DNA of 64,000 nt from JAXLYE01 sp046351595 (GTDB lineage Bacteria > Myxococcota_A > Polyangia > Palsa-1104 > JAEUJZ01). The stretch spans positions 62,001 through 126,000 of the forward strand of contig JAXLYE010000004.1 of NCBI GenBank assembly GCA_046351595.1, in the 5' to 3' direction. Under the pieces are notes generated by a model. The model saw nothing but the letters and a program-made list of their open reading frames with translations, searched no databases and was not told the DNA's origin. Of this stretch, positions 53,289 to 63,438 are shown in pieces. Position numbers and translations under genes: made by a program. Each line of letters opens with the position of its first letter. The first letter of the stretch is position 1.

Positions 53289-54524
53289 ATGGACTCTCGC
53301 CTGGCTCGCTACGGATCTGCTCTGCGCACCGGGACCCTCGGTCCGCTCTTCGCGCTCGCGCTCGGCGCCTGCGGCAGCGACGACGGCACGCTGAAGCCGC
53401 CGCCGCCCGGCCAGGGCACGCAGCTCGAGATGACCTCGATGCTGACCCCCGGTCAGGAGATCGAGCGCTGCCGCTTCTTCGTCGCCCCCACCGAGGGCCT
53501 CTACATCCGCCGCGACGAGGTCCGCTACACCGCGGGCAGCCACCACGTGCTCCTGTACCGCACCCCGTACAAGAGCATCCCGACAAAGGACTTCCGCGGC
53601 CAGACCCACGACACCAGCGGCGTGTTCGACTGCCCCGACGGCGCCGGCGCCTACTTCCAGATCACCGGCGTCATCGGCGGCGCCCAGTCCGCGCGCGGCG
53701 ACTCCATGGTCGATCTGCCCGAGGGCGTGGCCGTGTACATCCCCGGCGGCTCGGTGCTGCTGATGAACACGCACTACCTGAACGCCAGCCCCAGCCCCGT
53801 CGAGACCACGGCGCGCATCAACCTGTACACGATCCCCAAGGAGCAGATGCAGGCGGAGGCCGGCGTCCTGTTCTTCTACAACCCGTTCATCCGCGTGCCC
53901 GCTCTCGGCACGACGAGCGCGCGCATGCGCTGCCCGGTCAGCCGCGACATCACGCTGGTGAACGCGCAGTCGCACATGCACGCCCGCGGCATGAACTACG
54001 TCGCCGACTGGCTGCCCACCGGCAGCGCCAGCAGCGAGCGGCTCTACGAGGGCACCGAGTGGGAGAACGTCGCGGTCAAGCACTTCGGCGCGGGCAAGCC
54101 GCTCGCCGCCGGCAGCGCCATCGACTACCGCTGCGACTACCGCAACGGCGAGAGCCGCGAGGTCACCCAGGGCCCCTCGGCGCACGACGAGATGTGCATG
54201 TTCATCGGCGCCTACTACCCGCGCCAGCCCGAGCTCGAGGGCTGCTTCGATCCGACGTACATCGGCACCGGCACGCGCTCGTGCGGCGAGAGCCTGGGCT
54301 GTGTGCAGCAGGCCGGCGGCGACTTCCGCGCCCACAACGCCTGCATGGTCGAGTCCTGCGCCGCGGTCGCGCCGCAGCTGACCGCGGCGTATAAGTGCAT
54401 GGGCCGCGCCTGGGGCGGCGCCTGCAAGGCCGACTGCCAGGCCGACCCCACGAAGTGCCAGAGCTGCCTGCAGGCCGCCTGCGGCACCGAGTTCAGCGCC
54501 TGCCAGGCCGCGCGCTGCCCGTAG
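53289..54524 (+). CDS. copper type II monooxygenase-like lipoprotein
   Basis: Protein of 411 residues with GGAGG before ATG 53289. A lipoprotein-like signal ends ALALGACGS. The central 270 residues resemble the PHM/DBM copper fold: the H-H pair in AGSHHVLLYRT, the His in LLMNTHYLN, H-x-H in AQSHMHARGMN and the Met ligand in DEMCMFIGAYY. Together these are the expected ligands for CuH and CuM. The C-terminal about 80 residues are Cys-rich (CQADPTKCQSCLQAACGTEF), a disulfide module common in myxobacterial surface proteins. The substrate is unknown. Confidence 0.8.
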   Translation: MDSRLARYGSALRTGTLGPLFALALGACGSDDGTLKPPPPGQGTQLEMTSMLTPGQEIERCRFFVAPTEGLYIRRDEVRYTAGSHHVLLYRTPYKSIPTKDFRGQTHDTSGVFDCPDGAGAYFQITGVIGGAQSARGDSMVDLPEGVAVYIPGGSVLLMNTHYLNASPSPVETTARINLYTIPKEQMQAEAGVLFFYNPFIRVPALGTTSARMRCPVSRDITLVNAQSHMHARGMNYVADWLPTGSASSERLYEGTEWENVAVKHFGAGKPLAAGSAIDYRCDYRNGESREVTQGPSAHDEMCMFIGAYYPRQPELEGCFDPTYIGTGTRSCGESLGCVQQAGGDFRAHNACMVESCAAVAPQLTAAYKCMGRAWGGACKADCQADPTKCQSCLQAACGTEFSACQAARCP

Positions 54525-54597
54525 CTCGGCAGCACCGCACGCGCGGTTCGTTCAGCCGGCCGCGCGCCCGCAAGCTCGGGTAACATGCGCGCCGCGC

Positions 54598-55821
54598 ATG
54601 AGCCACAGCGCCCCCGACAACCAGCCCGATTCGCCCCCCGAGCGCCGCGCCGAGCCGCCGTCGCAGCTGACGCCGCCCTCGGACATCGGCCACGGCCTAA
54701 TGCCGCACTACCCGGCGCTGCGGCGGATCAAGGATCGGCGCGCGCTCGCCCAAAGCCCGCTGTACCCGCAGATCCGCGACGAGCTCGCGCGGGTCCTCGA
54801 TGCCGTCGAGCTGGGCGCGCCGGCCGAGCCGCGACCGCGCGCCGACGGCCCGTTGCGCGTGCTCGCCTGGAACATCCAGCGCGGCGCGCGCCTCCCCGAG
54901 CTGCTCGCGGCGCTGCGCGACGAGCCGGAGCTCTGCCGCGCCGACATGCTGCTCTTGTCCGAGGTCGACTGCGGCATGGCGCGCTCGGGCAACCGCCACG
55001 TCGCGCGCGAGCTCGCCGAGGCGCTGGGCATGCACTACGCGTTCGCGGTCTCGTACCTGGTGCTGGGCGACGATCTGCTCGAGAACCCCGAGGGCGGTGA
55101 GAATACGCAGGCGCTCGCGGGGCAGGCGATCTTGTCGCGGCTGCCGCTCTTGCGCGTCGAGAACGTCGATCTGCCCGAGCTCAAGGACAAGTTCAGCTCG
55201 CGCAGCGAGAAGCGGCTGGGCAAAAAGCGCGCGATCCTCGCCGAGGTCGAGACGCACAAGGGCAGCCTGGCGGTGGCCTGCTGCCACCTCGACTCCAACG
55301 CCTCGCCGCGGCAGCGCGCGGTGCAGCTCGATGCGCTGCTCGCGCGCGCGTGCGCCCGCGGGCCGCGCGTGCTCGTGGGCGGCGACCTCAACTCGACGAC
55401 GTACGACGCCTCGGGGCCGGGGCCGCTGATGCGCGACCTTCTGCACAAGTTCTTCATCACCGGGTTCGACGCCACCGTCGACGGCTACATGGATCCCGAG
55501 AACGGCTACGAGCGCCCGATGTTCGAGACGCTGGCGCGCTACGGGATGGCGATCGAGGGCTTCAACGACCGCAGCCGCGGCACCTTCATCTACGACATGA
55601 ACCACCCGTACACGAAGGCCAAGCTGCACCAGCGCGTCGGGCGGCTGTTGACGTACGCACTGGTGCGGCGGCTGCGACGGTGGAACGGCGTGGTGCAGGC
55701 GAGGCTCGACTGGTTCGCGGGCCACGGCATCACGCCGCTCGGCGCCGCGGTCATCGCCCCGAGCGCCGGCGACCGGCCGATCTCGGATCACGCGGCGATC
55801 ACGGTCGATCTGGACCTGTGA
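54598..55821 (+). CDS. endonuclease/exonuclease/phosphatase (EEP) family hydrolase
   Basis: Metal-dependent phosphoesterase of 407 residues. Motifs in order are LRVLAWNIQRGARLPE (Asn ligand), MLLLSEVDCGMARSGNRH (Glu), VACCHLDSNASPRQR, VLVGGDLNSTTYD (Asp and Asn) and C-terminal PISDHAAITVDL (Asp-His). These define the EEP fold shared by exonuclease III, DNase I and inositol or sphingolipid phosphatases. The roughly 80-residue Pro-rich N-terminus is variable. Substrate class cannot be assigned. No signal peptide is evident. Confidence 0.92.
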   Translation: MSHSAPDNQPDSPPERRAEPPSQLTPPSDIGHGLMPHYPALRRIKDRRALAQSPLYPQIRDELARVLDAVELGAPAEPRPRADGPLRVLAWNIQRGARLPELLAALRDEPELCRADMLLLSEVDCGMARSGNRHVARELAEALGMHYAFAVSYLVLGDDLLENPEGGENTQALAGQAILSRLPLLRVENVDLPELKDKFSSRSEKRLGKKRAILAEVETHKGSLAVACCHLDSNASPRQRAVQLDALLARACARGPRVLVGGDLNSTTYDASGPGPLMRDLLHKFFITGFDATVDGYMDPENGYERPMFETLARYGMAIEGFNDRSRGTFIYDMNHPYTKAKLHQRVGRLLTYALVRRLRRWNGVVQARLDWFAGHGITPLGAAVIAPSAGDRPISDHAAITVDLDL

Positions 55822-55842
55822 TCGCGGATCTCAGATCTCGGA

Positions 55843-56433
55843 TCAAGCCGCGCGGGCGCGCCGCGGCGCCTCGGTCAGCCCGCGCTCGCGCAGGGTGCGG
55901 CCGCCGCTGAACCACAGGTAGACGTGCAGGCCGGCGATGAAGACGGCGGGGCCCGCGATCCAGGCGCCGGTCAAGATCAGCCACAGCGGCCGCCGCGTAA
56001 GCTCCGTCGCCCCGAGGCCCCACTGATCCGCGGCCCCGGTGGTCAGGATCGGCAGGATCGCACCGGCGCGCAGGCCGCTCATGAGGAAGTGCATCAGGTA
56101 CTCGGTGTTGGTCAGGCCGCCGAGGTCGCGGCGGCTCTCCTCTTCGCAGCGCACGTCGACGATCTCGACGAGGACGCTGGCGACGAACAGGAGCAGCGCG
56201 CCCCAGCGCCACAGCCCGAGCGGCTGCCAGCAGAACGTCAGCGCCACCAGCGGGATGAACAGGATCGTGTTCACGGTGTGCAGCAGGTGCTCAGTTCGCG
56301 AGGCCGCGCGCTCGTGCAGCCGGTAGCGCAGCAGGTGGAAGTACAGCCCGTCGGTGCCGGCGATGGTGGTGAGGGCGATCAGGCACAGCGCCGAAACCAG
56401 CGCGGCCGGAAATGTAGCGTCGACCGGATCCAT
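55843..56433 (-). CDS. polytopic membrane protein
   Basis: Protein of 196 residues from ATG 56433 (AGGA upstream). It has four or five hydrophobic spans (about 10-30, 48-65, 70-90, 115-140, 150-172). Conserved-looking His residues near the N-terminus (YFHLLRYRLHERAASRTEHL) lie on the loop after the first span. No family is recognised with confidence. It is encoded on the minus strand, downstream of the sigma-54 response regulator, and could be in its transcript. Confidence 0.75.
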   Translation of the reverse strand: MDPVDATFPAALVSALCLIALTTIAGTDGLYFHLLRYRLHERAASRTEHLLHTVNTILFIPLVALTFCWQPLGLWRWGALLLFVASVLVEIVDVRCEEESRRDLGGLTNTEYLMHFLMSGLRAGAILPILTTGAADQWGLGATELTRRPLWLILTGAWIAGPAVFIAGLHVYLWFSGGRTLRERGLTEAPRRARAA

Positions 56434-56471
56434 AAGGTTTCCTAAACGATTCCCGTTCGGCCCAAAGTCGC

Positions 56472-58205
<1,734 letters not shown>

Positions 58206-58372
58206 CCTGGGCACCCTAACAGCGCATCAGCCCGCGGTAAAGCACGTCGCTGACCGGCCCAGCCGCGGGCCGGCTGCGCGCCCCGGACCACCGAGCCCTG
58301 CCGCGTCGTGGCGAGCGGGCGGGCCGGGTCCGCTGCGCGCGACCGCCGCCGAGGCGAGCCCGGATCATACGC

Positions 58373-59308
58373 TCAGGTCGGCGGCAGCACCGCACACGGC
58401 GCGCTGAGCCCGGGCAGCGGCTGGGCCGCGAGCTGATCGCGCCGCCGCTGCCTGTGCGGCGGCAGGACGCGCAGGACGCCGCGCTTCGCCGACGAGAAGC
58501 GGCCGTCCAGGTACAGGCTCTGGTCGCCGCCGTAGCCGATCAGCGCGCGCACGACGATCGGCTGCTCGTCGTAGACCAGCGGCACCGGCGGCCCGCGCTC
58601 GGGATCGCGCAAGAGGAACAGCGGCGCCTGCGTCCACTCGCCGCCGCCGCCGAGATCCGGCGCCACCAGCTGCCCGCCCCACCACGACGGCTCGCCGTGC
58701 ACGAGGCGCTCCTTGGGGTACTGGCCGCTCATGCGCACCTCGGCCAGGAGCAGCCGCAGCGCCGGCGGGAAGCCCGGGCTCGGTGGGCCCTCGGGGATGC
58801 CCGCGCCCTGCCACAGCTCGCCGACGCTGCGCCGCGCGGCCTCGGCCGGATACACGCTGACCGCGGCCTGCGCATCGACGGACAGCGCCGCCGGTACCGC
58901 GTTCGATTTCAGCGCCCGCAGCCACACCAGCACGCGGTCGCGGTAGGCCGCCACCCGCACCGGCACCACGCTGTGCTCGGGCGGGCCGAAGCGCGCCAGC
59001 AGATCCCAGGCGCCGCCGCGGTACGCGTAGACCGTGCCCTGGCCGGCGCCGATCAGCAGCTCGCCGACACGGGCCAGGCCGACCAGGTCCTCGGGCGGCT
59101 GCGGCGCCAGCGGCCGCGTGACGCGCCCGTCGGCGGTGACGTAGACCAGCGAGCGCGCCGCGTAGCAGACCAGCGCCTCGGGCCCGCCGCCCGCGGCCGG
59201 CAGCGTCGACGGCAGCTCGTCGGGGACCTGGGTCGAGCGCGCGCACGCCGCAGCCAGCCCGGCGAGAAGCACCACCACCGCCCACCGCCGAGACCAGAGA
59301 GTCGCCAT
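58373..59308 (-). CDS. hypothetical lipoprotein
   Basis: Protein of 311 residues from ATG 59308. The lipoprotein signal ends LLAGLAAACARS. The mature region is beta-rich with repeated aromatic strand patterns (LVCYAARSLVYVTADGRVTR, then LLIGAGQGTVYAYRGGAWDL), reminiscent of a small beta-propeller or sensor repeat. It has no recognised family and no catalytic motif. It lies between an NtrC-type regulator and a kinase remnant on the same strand. The longer upstream frame lacks a ribosome site. Confidence 0.7.
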   Translation of the reverse strand: MATLWSRRWAVVVLLAGLAAACARSTQVPDELPSTLPAAGGGPEALVCYAARSLVYVTADGRVTRPLAPQPPEDLVGLARVGELLIGAGQGTVYAYRGGAWDLLARFGPPEHSVVPVRVAAYRDRVLVWLRALKSNAVPAALSVDAQAAVSVYPAEAARRSVGELWQGAGIPEGPPSPGFPPALRLLLAEVRMSGQYPKERLVHGEPSWWGGQLVAPDLGGGGEWTQAPLFLLRDPERGPPVPLVYDEQPIVVRALIGYGGDQSLYLDGRFSSAKRGVLRVLPPHRQRRRDQLAAQPLPGLSAPCAVLPPT

Positions 59309-59354
59309 GCCGCTTTCTACCACGGCGCGCGGCCCCTGGTGGTGCGCTGGTTTG

Positions 59355-59954
59355 CTAGCGGAAGATGGGGATGTCCGACGAGCCGCTCGGGGGCGCCGCG
59401 GCGGCGTTGGCGAGCGCGCGCTTGGCACCGGCCGGCTTCTTCTTGCGCGGGGCCGCGGCGGCACCGCCCCTGGGCTCCTCTGCAGCGACGGGCAGCGCGG
59501 CCGGCGACGGTGCGGCGGCCGGGCTGGCGGCGGCCGGCGGCGGGGCGACGGCGGCCACGACCTGCGGCGGCGCGGCGGCCGGGCTCGGGCTCGCGACCGC
59601 AGCGGTCACCGGCGCCGTCACGGCCCGCTGCGCGCGCCGCTGCGCGCCGATCTTCCACAGCGACACCGTCGCCATGAAGAACAGCAGGCCGCCGATCAGC
59701 ACCGGCACCGGCAGCGCCCGCCGGCGCGATCCGCGCGGCAGCATGCGGTACAGCGACCGCCACTCGCTCGAGGCCAGGCTGTGCTCGGACTCGAGGATGC
59801 CCTCCAGCCGCTTGACCACCTCGCTCATCGGCGGGCGATCCTTGGCGGACTTGGCCAGCATCTCGTGCACGAGCTGGCAGATGTCCGGCGCCAGCTCCGG
59901 CCGCAGCTCGGCGAGCGACGGCGGCATCTCGGTGATGTGCTTGGCCAGCACATA
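59355..59954 (-). pseudogene. C-terminal remnant of a membrane Ser/Thr kinase
   Basis: The frame ending at 59355 contains the end of a kinase domain (YVLAKHITEMPPSLAELRPE, then MLAKSAKDRPPMSEVVKRLE), one membrane span (LPVPVLIGGLLFFMATVSLW) and an Ala/Pro-rich tail. The ATP-binding and catalytic loops are missing. Upstream of 59955 the frame continues as unrelated sequence to a stop near 60070, without a recognisable start. It is therefore an inactive 3' piece of a PknB-like gene, unlike the complete kinase at 4886-6352. Confidence 0.72.
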
Positions 59955-60195
59955 GCCGGGCAGGTTTCCGTCGAGCAAACCCTCAACACAAGGCGCGGGG
60001 AACGCGTGGGCAACGAGTTTTTCCGTACCTCCTAACCGACGAAGCTCCCGGCTACAAAAGAAGGGCCCGTATCAGGAATGGACCCGCCAAGCGGCCCATG
60101 CAGGACCTCAGGGCCCAGCGCGCTCAGGGCCGAGACGCGCTCAGGGAAGGCTTCAGGAAGACGCTCGCGGGGTCGCGCCTGCGCTCAGAGGGGTC

Positions 60196-60510
60196 CTACG
60201 GCCCGTAGACTTCGACCTCGGCGAGGCTCAGGACTTCGGTGCCGCGGAGCTGCACGCGCACGTAGCGCGCGCTCGCGTTGATCGGGTAGGAGCTGCGCTG
60301 CGGCGCCGTGCCTGCGAGCTCCGCGACCTTGGTCCACGTGGTGCCGTCGCTGGACACCTTGATCTCGAAGTTGGACAGCCGCTCGGGGCCGGCGTCGGTG
60401 CGGTTGTACAGGACGACCTCTCGGAGGGCTTGCGCGGCGCCCAGATCCACCTGCCACCAAGGCTGCGCGGAGCTGTTGGTGGGAGTCCCTAGCTCCTGGG
60501 AATCCCTGGG
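60196..60510 (-). pseudogene. fragment of a discoidin (F5/8 type C) domain
   Basis: The minus frame ending at 60196 reads PWWQVDLGAAQALREVVLYN, then LSNFEIKVSSDGTTWTKVAE, then RYVRVQLRGTEVLSLAEVEV, which is the C-terminal two thirds of an F5/8C carbohydrate-binding domain. The start and N-terminal strands are absent. The frame stays open upstream to near 60649 through non-domain sequence. It was probably the end of a larger secreted protein that has been deleted. Confidence 0.65.
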
Positions 60511-60616
60511 GTGAAGAGGCCCCGGCCCGGCCTCGCCAGTTGAGCGCTGGTTCGGGGCTGTCCCCAGGCAGCTACAGGAAACCCGTACGGAGTCCGCGTG
60601 TCCGTCGGGAGCTAGA

Positions 60617-60640
60617 CGCTGTAACAGGCGCTGTAACAGG
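60617..60640. repeat. 12-bp tandem duplication CGCTGTAACAGG
   Basis: Two exact adjacent copies (60617-60628, 60629-60640) lie in the debris region between the discoidin fragment and the GH31 gene. No gene is supported in the remaining sequence from 60511 to 60709. Confidence 0.7.
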
Positions 60641-60709
60641 TACTTTTACAGTGATACTCCGGACGGAGGGCGGGCCACCGTCAGCACCTGCACTCGCCGG
60701 CGGGCTCGC

Positions 60710-63226
60710 TCACGGCAGCGGCGCCAGGTACAGCTCCCAGCGGACGCGCCGATCGGTCTGGGCCGAGAGGGTCAGGCCGCCGAGGCGGGTGGCGCCGGCG
60801 GCGAGCGAGACGCGCAGGCGCCGCAGCCCGTCGGCGAGCGGCGTGTCGAGGTAGCAGTCGGTGCAGCGGGCGAGCTCCGCCTCGTCGCGCGCCGGGCGTA
60901 GCGCCGAGAGATCCACGGGTCCGGAGAGGCGCGCCTCCAGCCGCCCGCCGTCCGCGAGCGGGGACGCGGCGCGACCGGTCCGCGCTGACAGCAGCCCGAC
61001 GACGTCGTAGACATCGGCGACCTCCTTCGGGCCGATGACGTCGATGCCGGCCGGCGCCCCGGCGTGATCGCCGTCGTCCAGCGTATCGATCCGCGGATCC
61101 AATAGCGGCACCAGGTAGCCGTCGCGCAAGAGCAGCGGCAGCTTGTCGAGCGGCGCGGGCAGGGTCACGCGGCGCCCGCCTTCGACGAGGCGCCGATCGC
61201 TCCAGTCGAGGTAGAGGCCCGACGGGAGCTCGAGCGTGCGCTGCCGCTCGCCGCGCCGCACCACCGGCGCCACCAGCAGCGCCGGACCGAGGTAGAAGGC
61301 GTCATCGACCGAGGCCAGGTCGGGCCGATCCGGGTGCTCGAAGAAGACGTGGCGCATGGTCGGCGCGCCCGTGCGGGTCGCATCCTGCGCCAGCGCATAC
61401 AGATACGGGAACAGCCGCGTGTGCAGCCGCGCGTACGTCCGCCATGCCTCTTTCGCCTCGGGCGCGGTCCAGATCGTGGCCTTCTGGCCGCTGCTCCGGT
61501 TGAGCGCGCAGGCGTCCTGATCCTGCATGTTCGAGCTCATGGCACCGAGCTCGATCCAGCGCACAAGGAGCTCGCCGTCCGCCCGCACCGCGCCCTCGGG
61601 CACGCACTTGAAGCCGCCGATGTCCGAGCCCCAGTGCGGAGCTCCGGACAGGCCGAGGTTGATGCCGGCGCGCACCATGGCGGGCAGACCGACCGCGTTG
61701 TCGAACGACGCCGTGGGGTCGCCGGACCAGAACATCGGGACGTAGCGCCAGGAGCCGGTGTAGCCGGCGCGCGCGAAGGCCAGCCAGTCTCCCTTCTGCG
61801 CGCCCGCCTCCAGCGCGTCGTGCACCGCCTTGTCGTAAAGGACCGGGTAGAGGTTGTGCAGCTCCTCGCCGCTCATCCCCGAGGCGGAGCGCGTGTCCGG
61901 CTGCACGTACTCGCCGAAGTCGTACATGAACCCGGAGTACCCAAGATCTGCGGCCCAGCGGAACAGCCGCTGATACCAGCCGGTGGCGCGCGCATCGGTG
62001 AAGTCGAGCTGGTACACGGTGAGCGGGCGCCCCGAGATCAGGAAGACCTCGGACGGAGCGCCGCTCGCATCACGCAGGAAGTAGCGCGCGCCGAGCCCCT
62101 CGTCGACGAGGTCCTTGATCGGCGTGTCGTCCTTCGCGAACAGCGAGTTGTAGTAGCCGTTCACGCGGTATCCCAGAGCGCGCGCGGAGCGGGTCCAGGC
62201 CGCAAGCTCCGCCTCGACCCCCACGTGCGAGCCGCCGGGCAAAAAGTGCACCGCGTCGTCCACCGCGGTGATGGCCAGGTCCTCCTTGCGCATCGCCTCG
62301 ATCTCGCGGACGCCGTTCACCAGGGAGCCGCGGCCGATGCGGCGGCGCGGTCCGAAGCTCCAGGCCGGAGGCAGCATCGGGCGCCCGGTCACCGACGTGA
62401 ACTGATCGACGAGCTGCTGCGGGAAGGGGCGCGGATCGTCGCGCGTTGGGACATAGACCTCGAAGGCGAGGCGCGGTCCGATGTGCCAGGCGCGGAAGGC
62501 CGCGGGGTCCGCGGTCGCCAGGTTGAACTCACTGCGCCAGGTCGTGTCGAGCCAGAACCCGTAGCCCGCGGTCGAGAGGAAGAAGGGAACGGGGAAGTAG
62601 GTCATGGCCTCGCCGTTGGGGATCTGCTCGCGGCTCGGGTTCGACTCGGACGAGCCGACCCCGCCCTCCTCGGCGAAGCTGTAGACGTCGACGCCGCGCT
62701 GGTTGGTGCGGTTGAAGCGCTCGCCGAAGCCGAGGAAGGCCTCGCTCTCGGGGCTCGCGAAGGCGGCGTGCCAGGCGCGCGGCGCGGGCTCGCCGGCGGA
62801 GTCCTGCTCGATGCGCTCGGCCTCGACCCGCAGCGCCGAGCCGCGCAGCTCGTGCACCACGCGGACCGGCGGCCCCGCGCCCTCCAGCGTGACCGCCAGC
62901 CGGGTGTCGGACTGCTCGACGGACGTGATCCGGCCGGCGCGGTGCCACGGGGCCAGCGCGGGCCGGAACTCGAAGTAGCCGGGCAGCACCTGCCGCCGCC
63001 ACTCGATCTCGCCGTCGGCAAACGCGAGCGGCGAGAAGTCGTCGCCGCCGCCGTCGCGGCTGGTGAGCACGACGCGGCCGCTGCCGTCGCGCACCGTGAG
63101 CCCGTAGGGATCGCTGCGGACCTCGACGCGCAGATCGCGGCCGGAGAGCACATAGGTGGCCTGGCGCGCGTCACAGCCCGACAGCAGCAGCAGACCGATC
63201 CCGATTGCGAGAGCGCTTCGACTCAT
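60710..63226 (-). CDS. GH31 alpha-glycosidase lipoprotein
   Basis: Glycoside hydrolase of 838 residues with a signal ending GLLLLSGCDAR, so probably anchored to the outer membrane. Family-31 marks are the N-terminal beta-sandwich with EAFLGFGERFNRTNQRG, the nucleophile region LGYSGFMYDFGEYVQPD, the SGAPHWGSDIGGFK motif after the acid/base, and C-terminal FFEHPDRPDLASVDDAFYLG. The DFGE and SDIGGF forms occur in alpha-xylosidases, alpha-glucosidases and sulfoquinovosidases. I cannot choose between these from motif data alone. A divergent decarboxylase gene starts 212 bp away. Confidence 0.92.
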   Translation of the reverse strand: MSRSALAIGIGLLLLSGCDARQATYVLSGRDLRVEVRSDPYGLTVRDGSGRVVLTSRDGGGDDFSPLAFADGEIEWRRQVLPGYFEFRPALAPWHRAGRITSVEQSDTRLAVTLEGAGPPVRVVHELRGSALRVEAERIEQDSAGEPAPRAWHAAFASPESEAFLGFGERFNRTNQRGVDVYSFAEEGGVGSSESNPSREQIPNGEAMTYFPVPFFLSTAGYGFWLDTTWRSEFNLATADPAAFRAWHIGPRLAFEVYVPTRDDPRPFPQQLVDQFTSVTGRPMLPPAWSFGPRRRIGRGSLVNGVREIEAMRKEDLAITAVDDAVHFLPGGSHVGVEAELAAWTRSARALGYRVNGYYNSLFAKDDTPIKDLVDEGLGARYFLRDASGAPSEVFLISGRPLTVYQLDFTDARATGWYQRLFRWAADLGYSGFMYDFGEYVQPDTRSASGMSGEELHNLYPVLYDKAVHDALEAGAQKGDWLAFARAGYTGSWRYVPMFWSGDPTASFDNAVGLPAMVRAGINLGLSGAPHWGSDIGGFKCVPEGAVRADGELLVRWIELGAMSSNMQDQDACALNRSSGQKATIWTAPEAKEAWRTYARLHTRLFPYLYALAQDATRTGAPTMRHVFFEHPDRPDLASVDDAFYLGPALLVAPVVRRGERQRTLELPSGLYLDWSDRRLVEGGRRVTLPAPLDKLPLLLRDGYLVPLLDPRIDTLDDGDHAGAPAGIDVIGPKEVADVYDVVGLLSARTGRAASPLADGGRLEARLSGPVDLSALRPARDEAELARCTDCYLDTPLADGLRRLRVSLAAGATRLGGLTLSAQTDRRVRWELYLAPLP

Positions 63227-63397
63227 GGCCGCGCACTTTATCCCAGAGCGCGGCGCGGCGGGTCGGGTCGGCTCGGGCGCGCGGCAGCGCGGGGTCCGCG
63301 GCTCCGCGTGGGATCGAAGAGGGTGTCAATCCCGCGGCGGCCGGTGTAATCCCGGAGGCGATCCTGCGTCAGCACATCACGACGGACTTCTGCGCAG

Positions 63398-63417
63398 GGC
63401 CTGCATTTTTGCAGGCC
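63398..63417. repeat. 8-bp hairpin just before the decarboxylase ribosome site
   Basis: GGCCTGCA-TTTT-TGCAGGCC, a perfect stem with a four-base loop, ends about 10 bp before the TGAGG ribosome site and 21 bp before ATG 63439. It could be an attenuator, a terminator for upstream transcripts or a protein-binding site. No T-run follows. Confidence 0.55.
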
Positions 63418-63438
63418 GGCTGCCTTGAGGGATGACCC

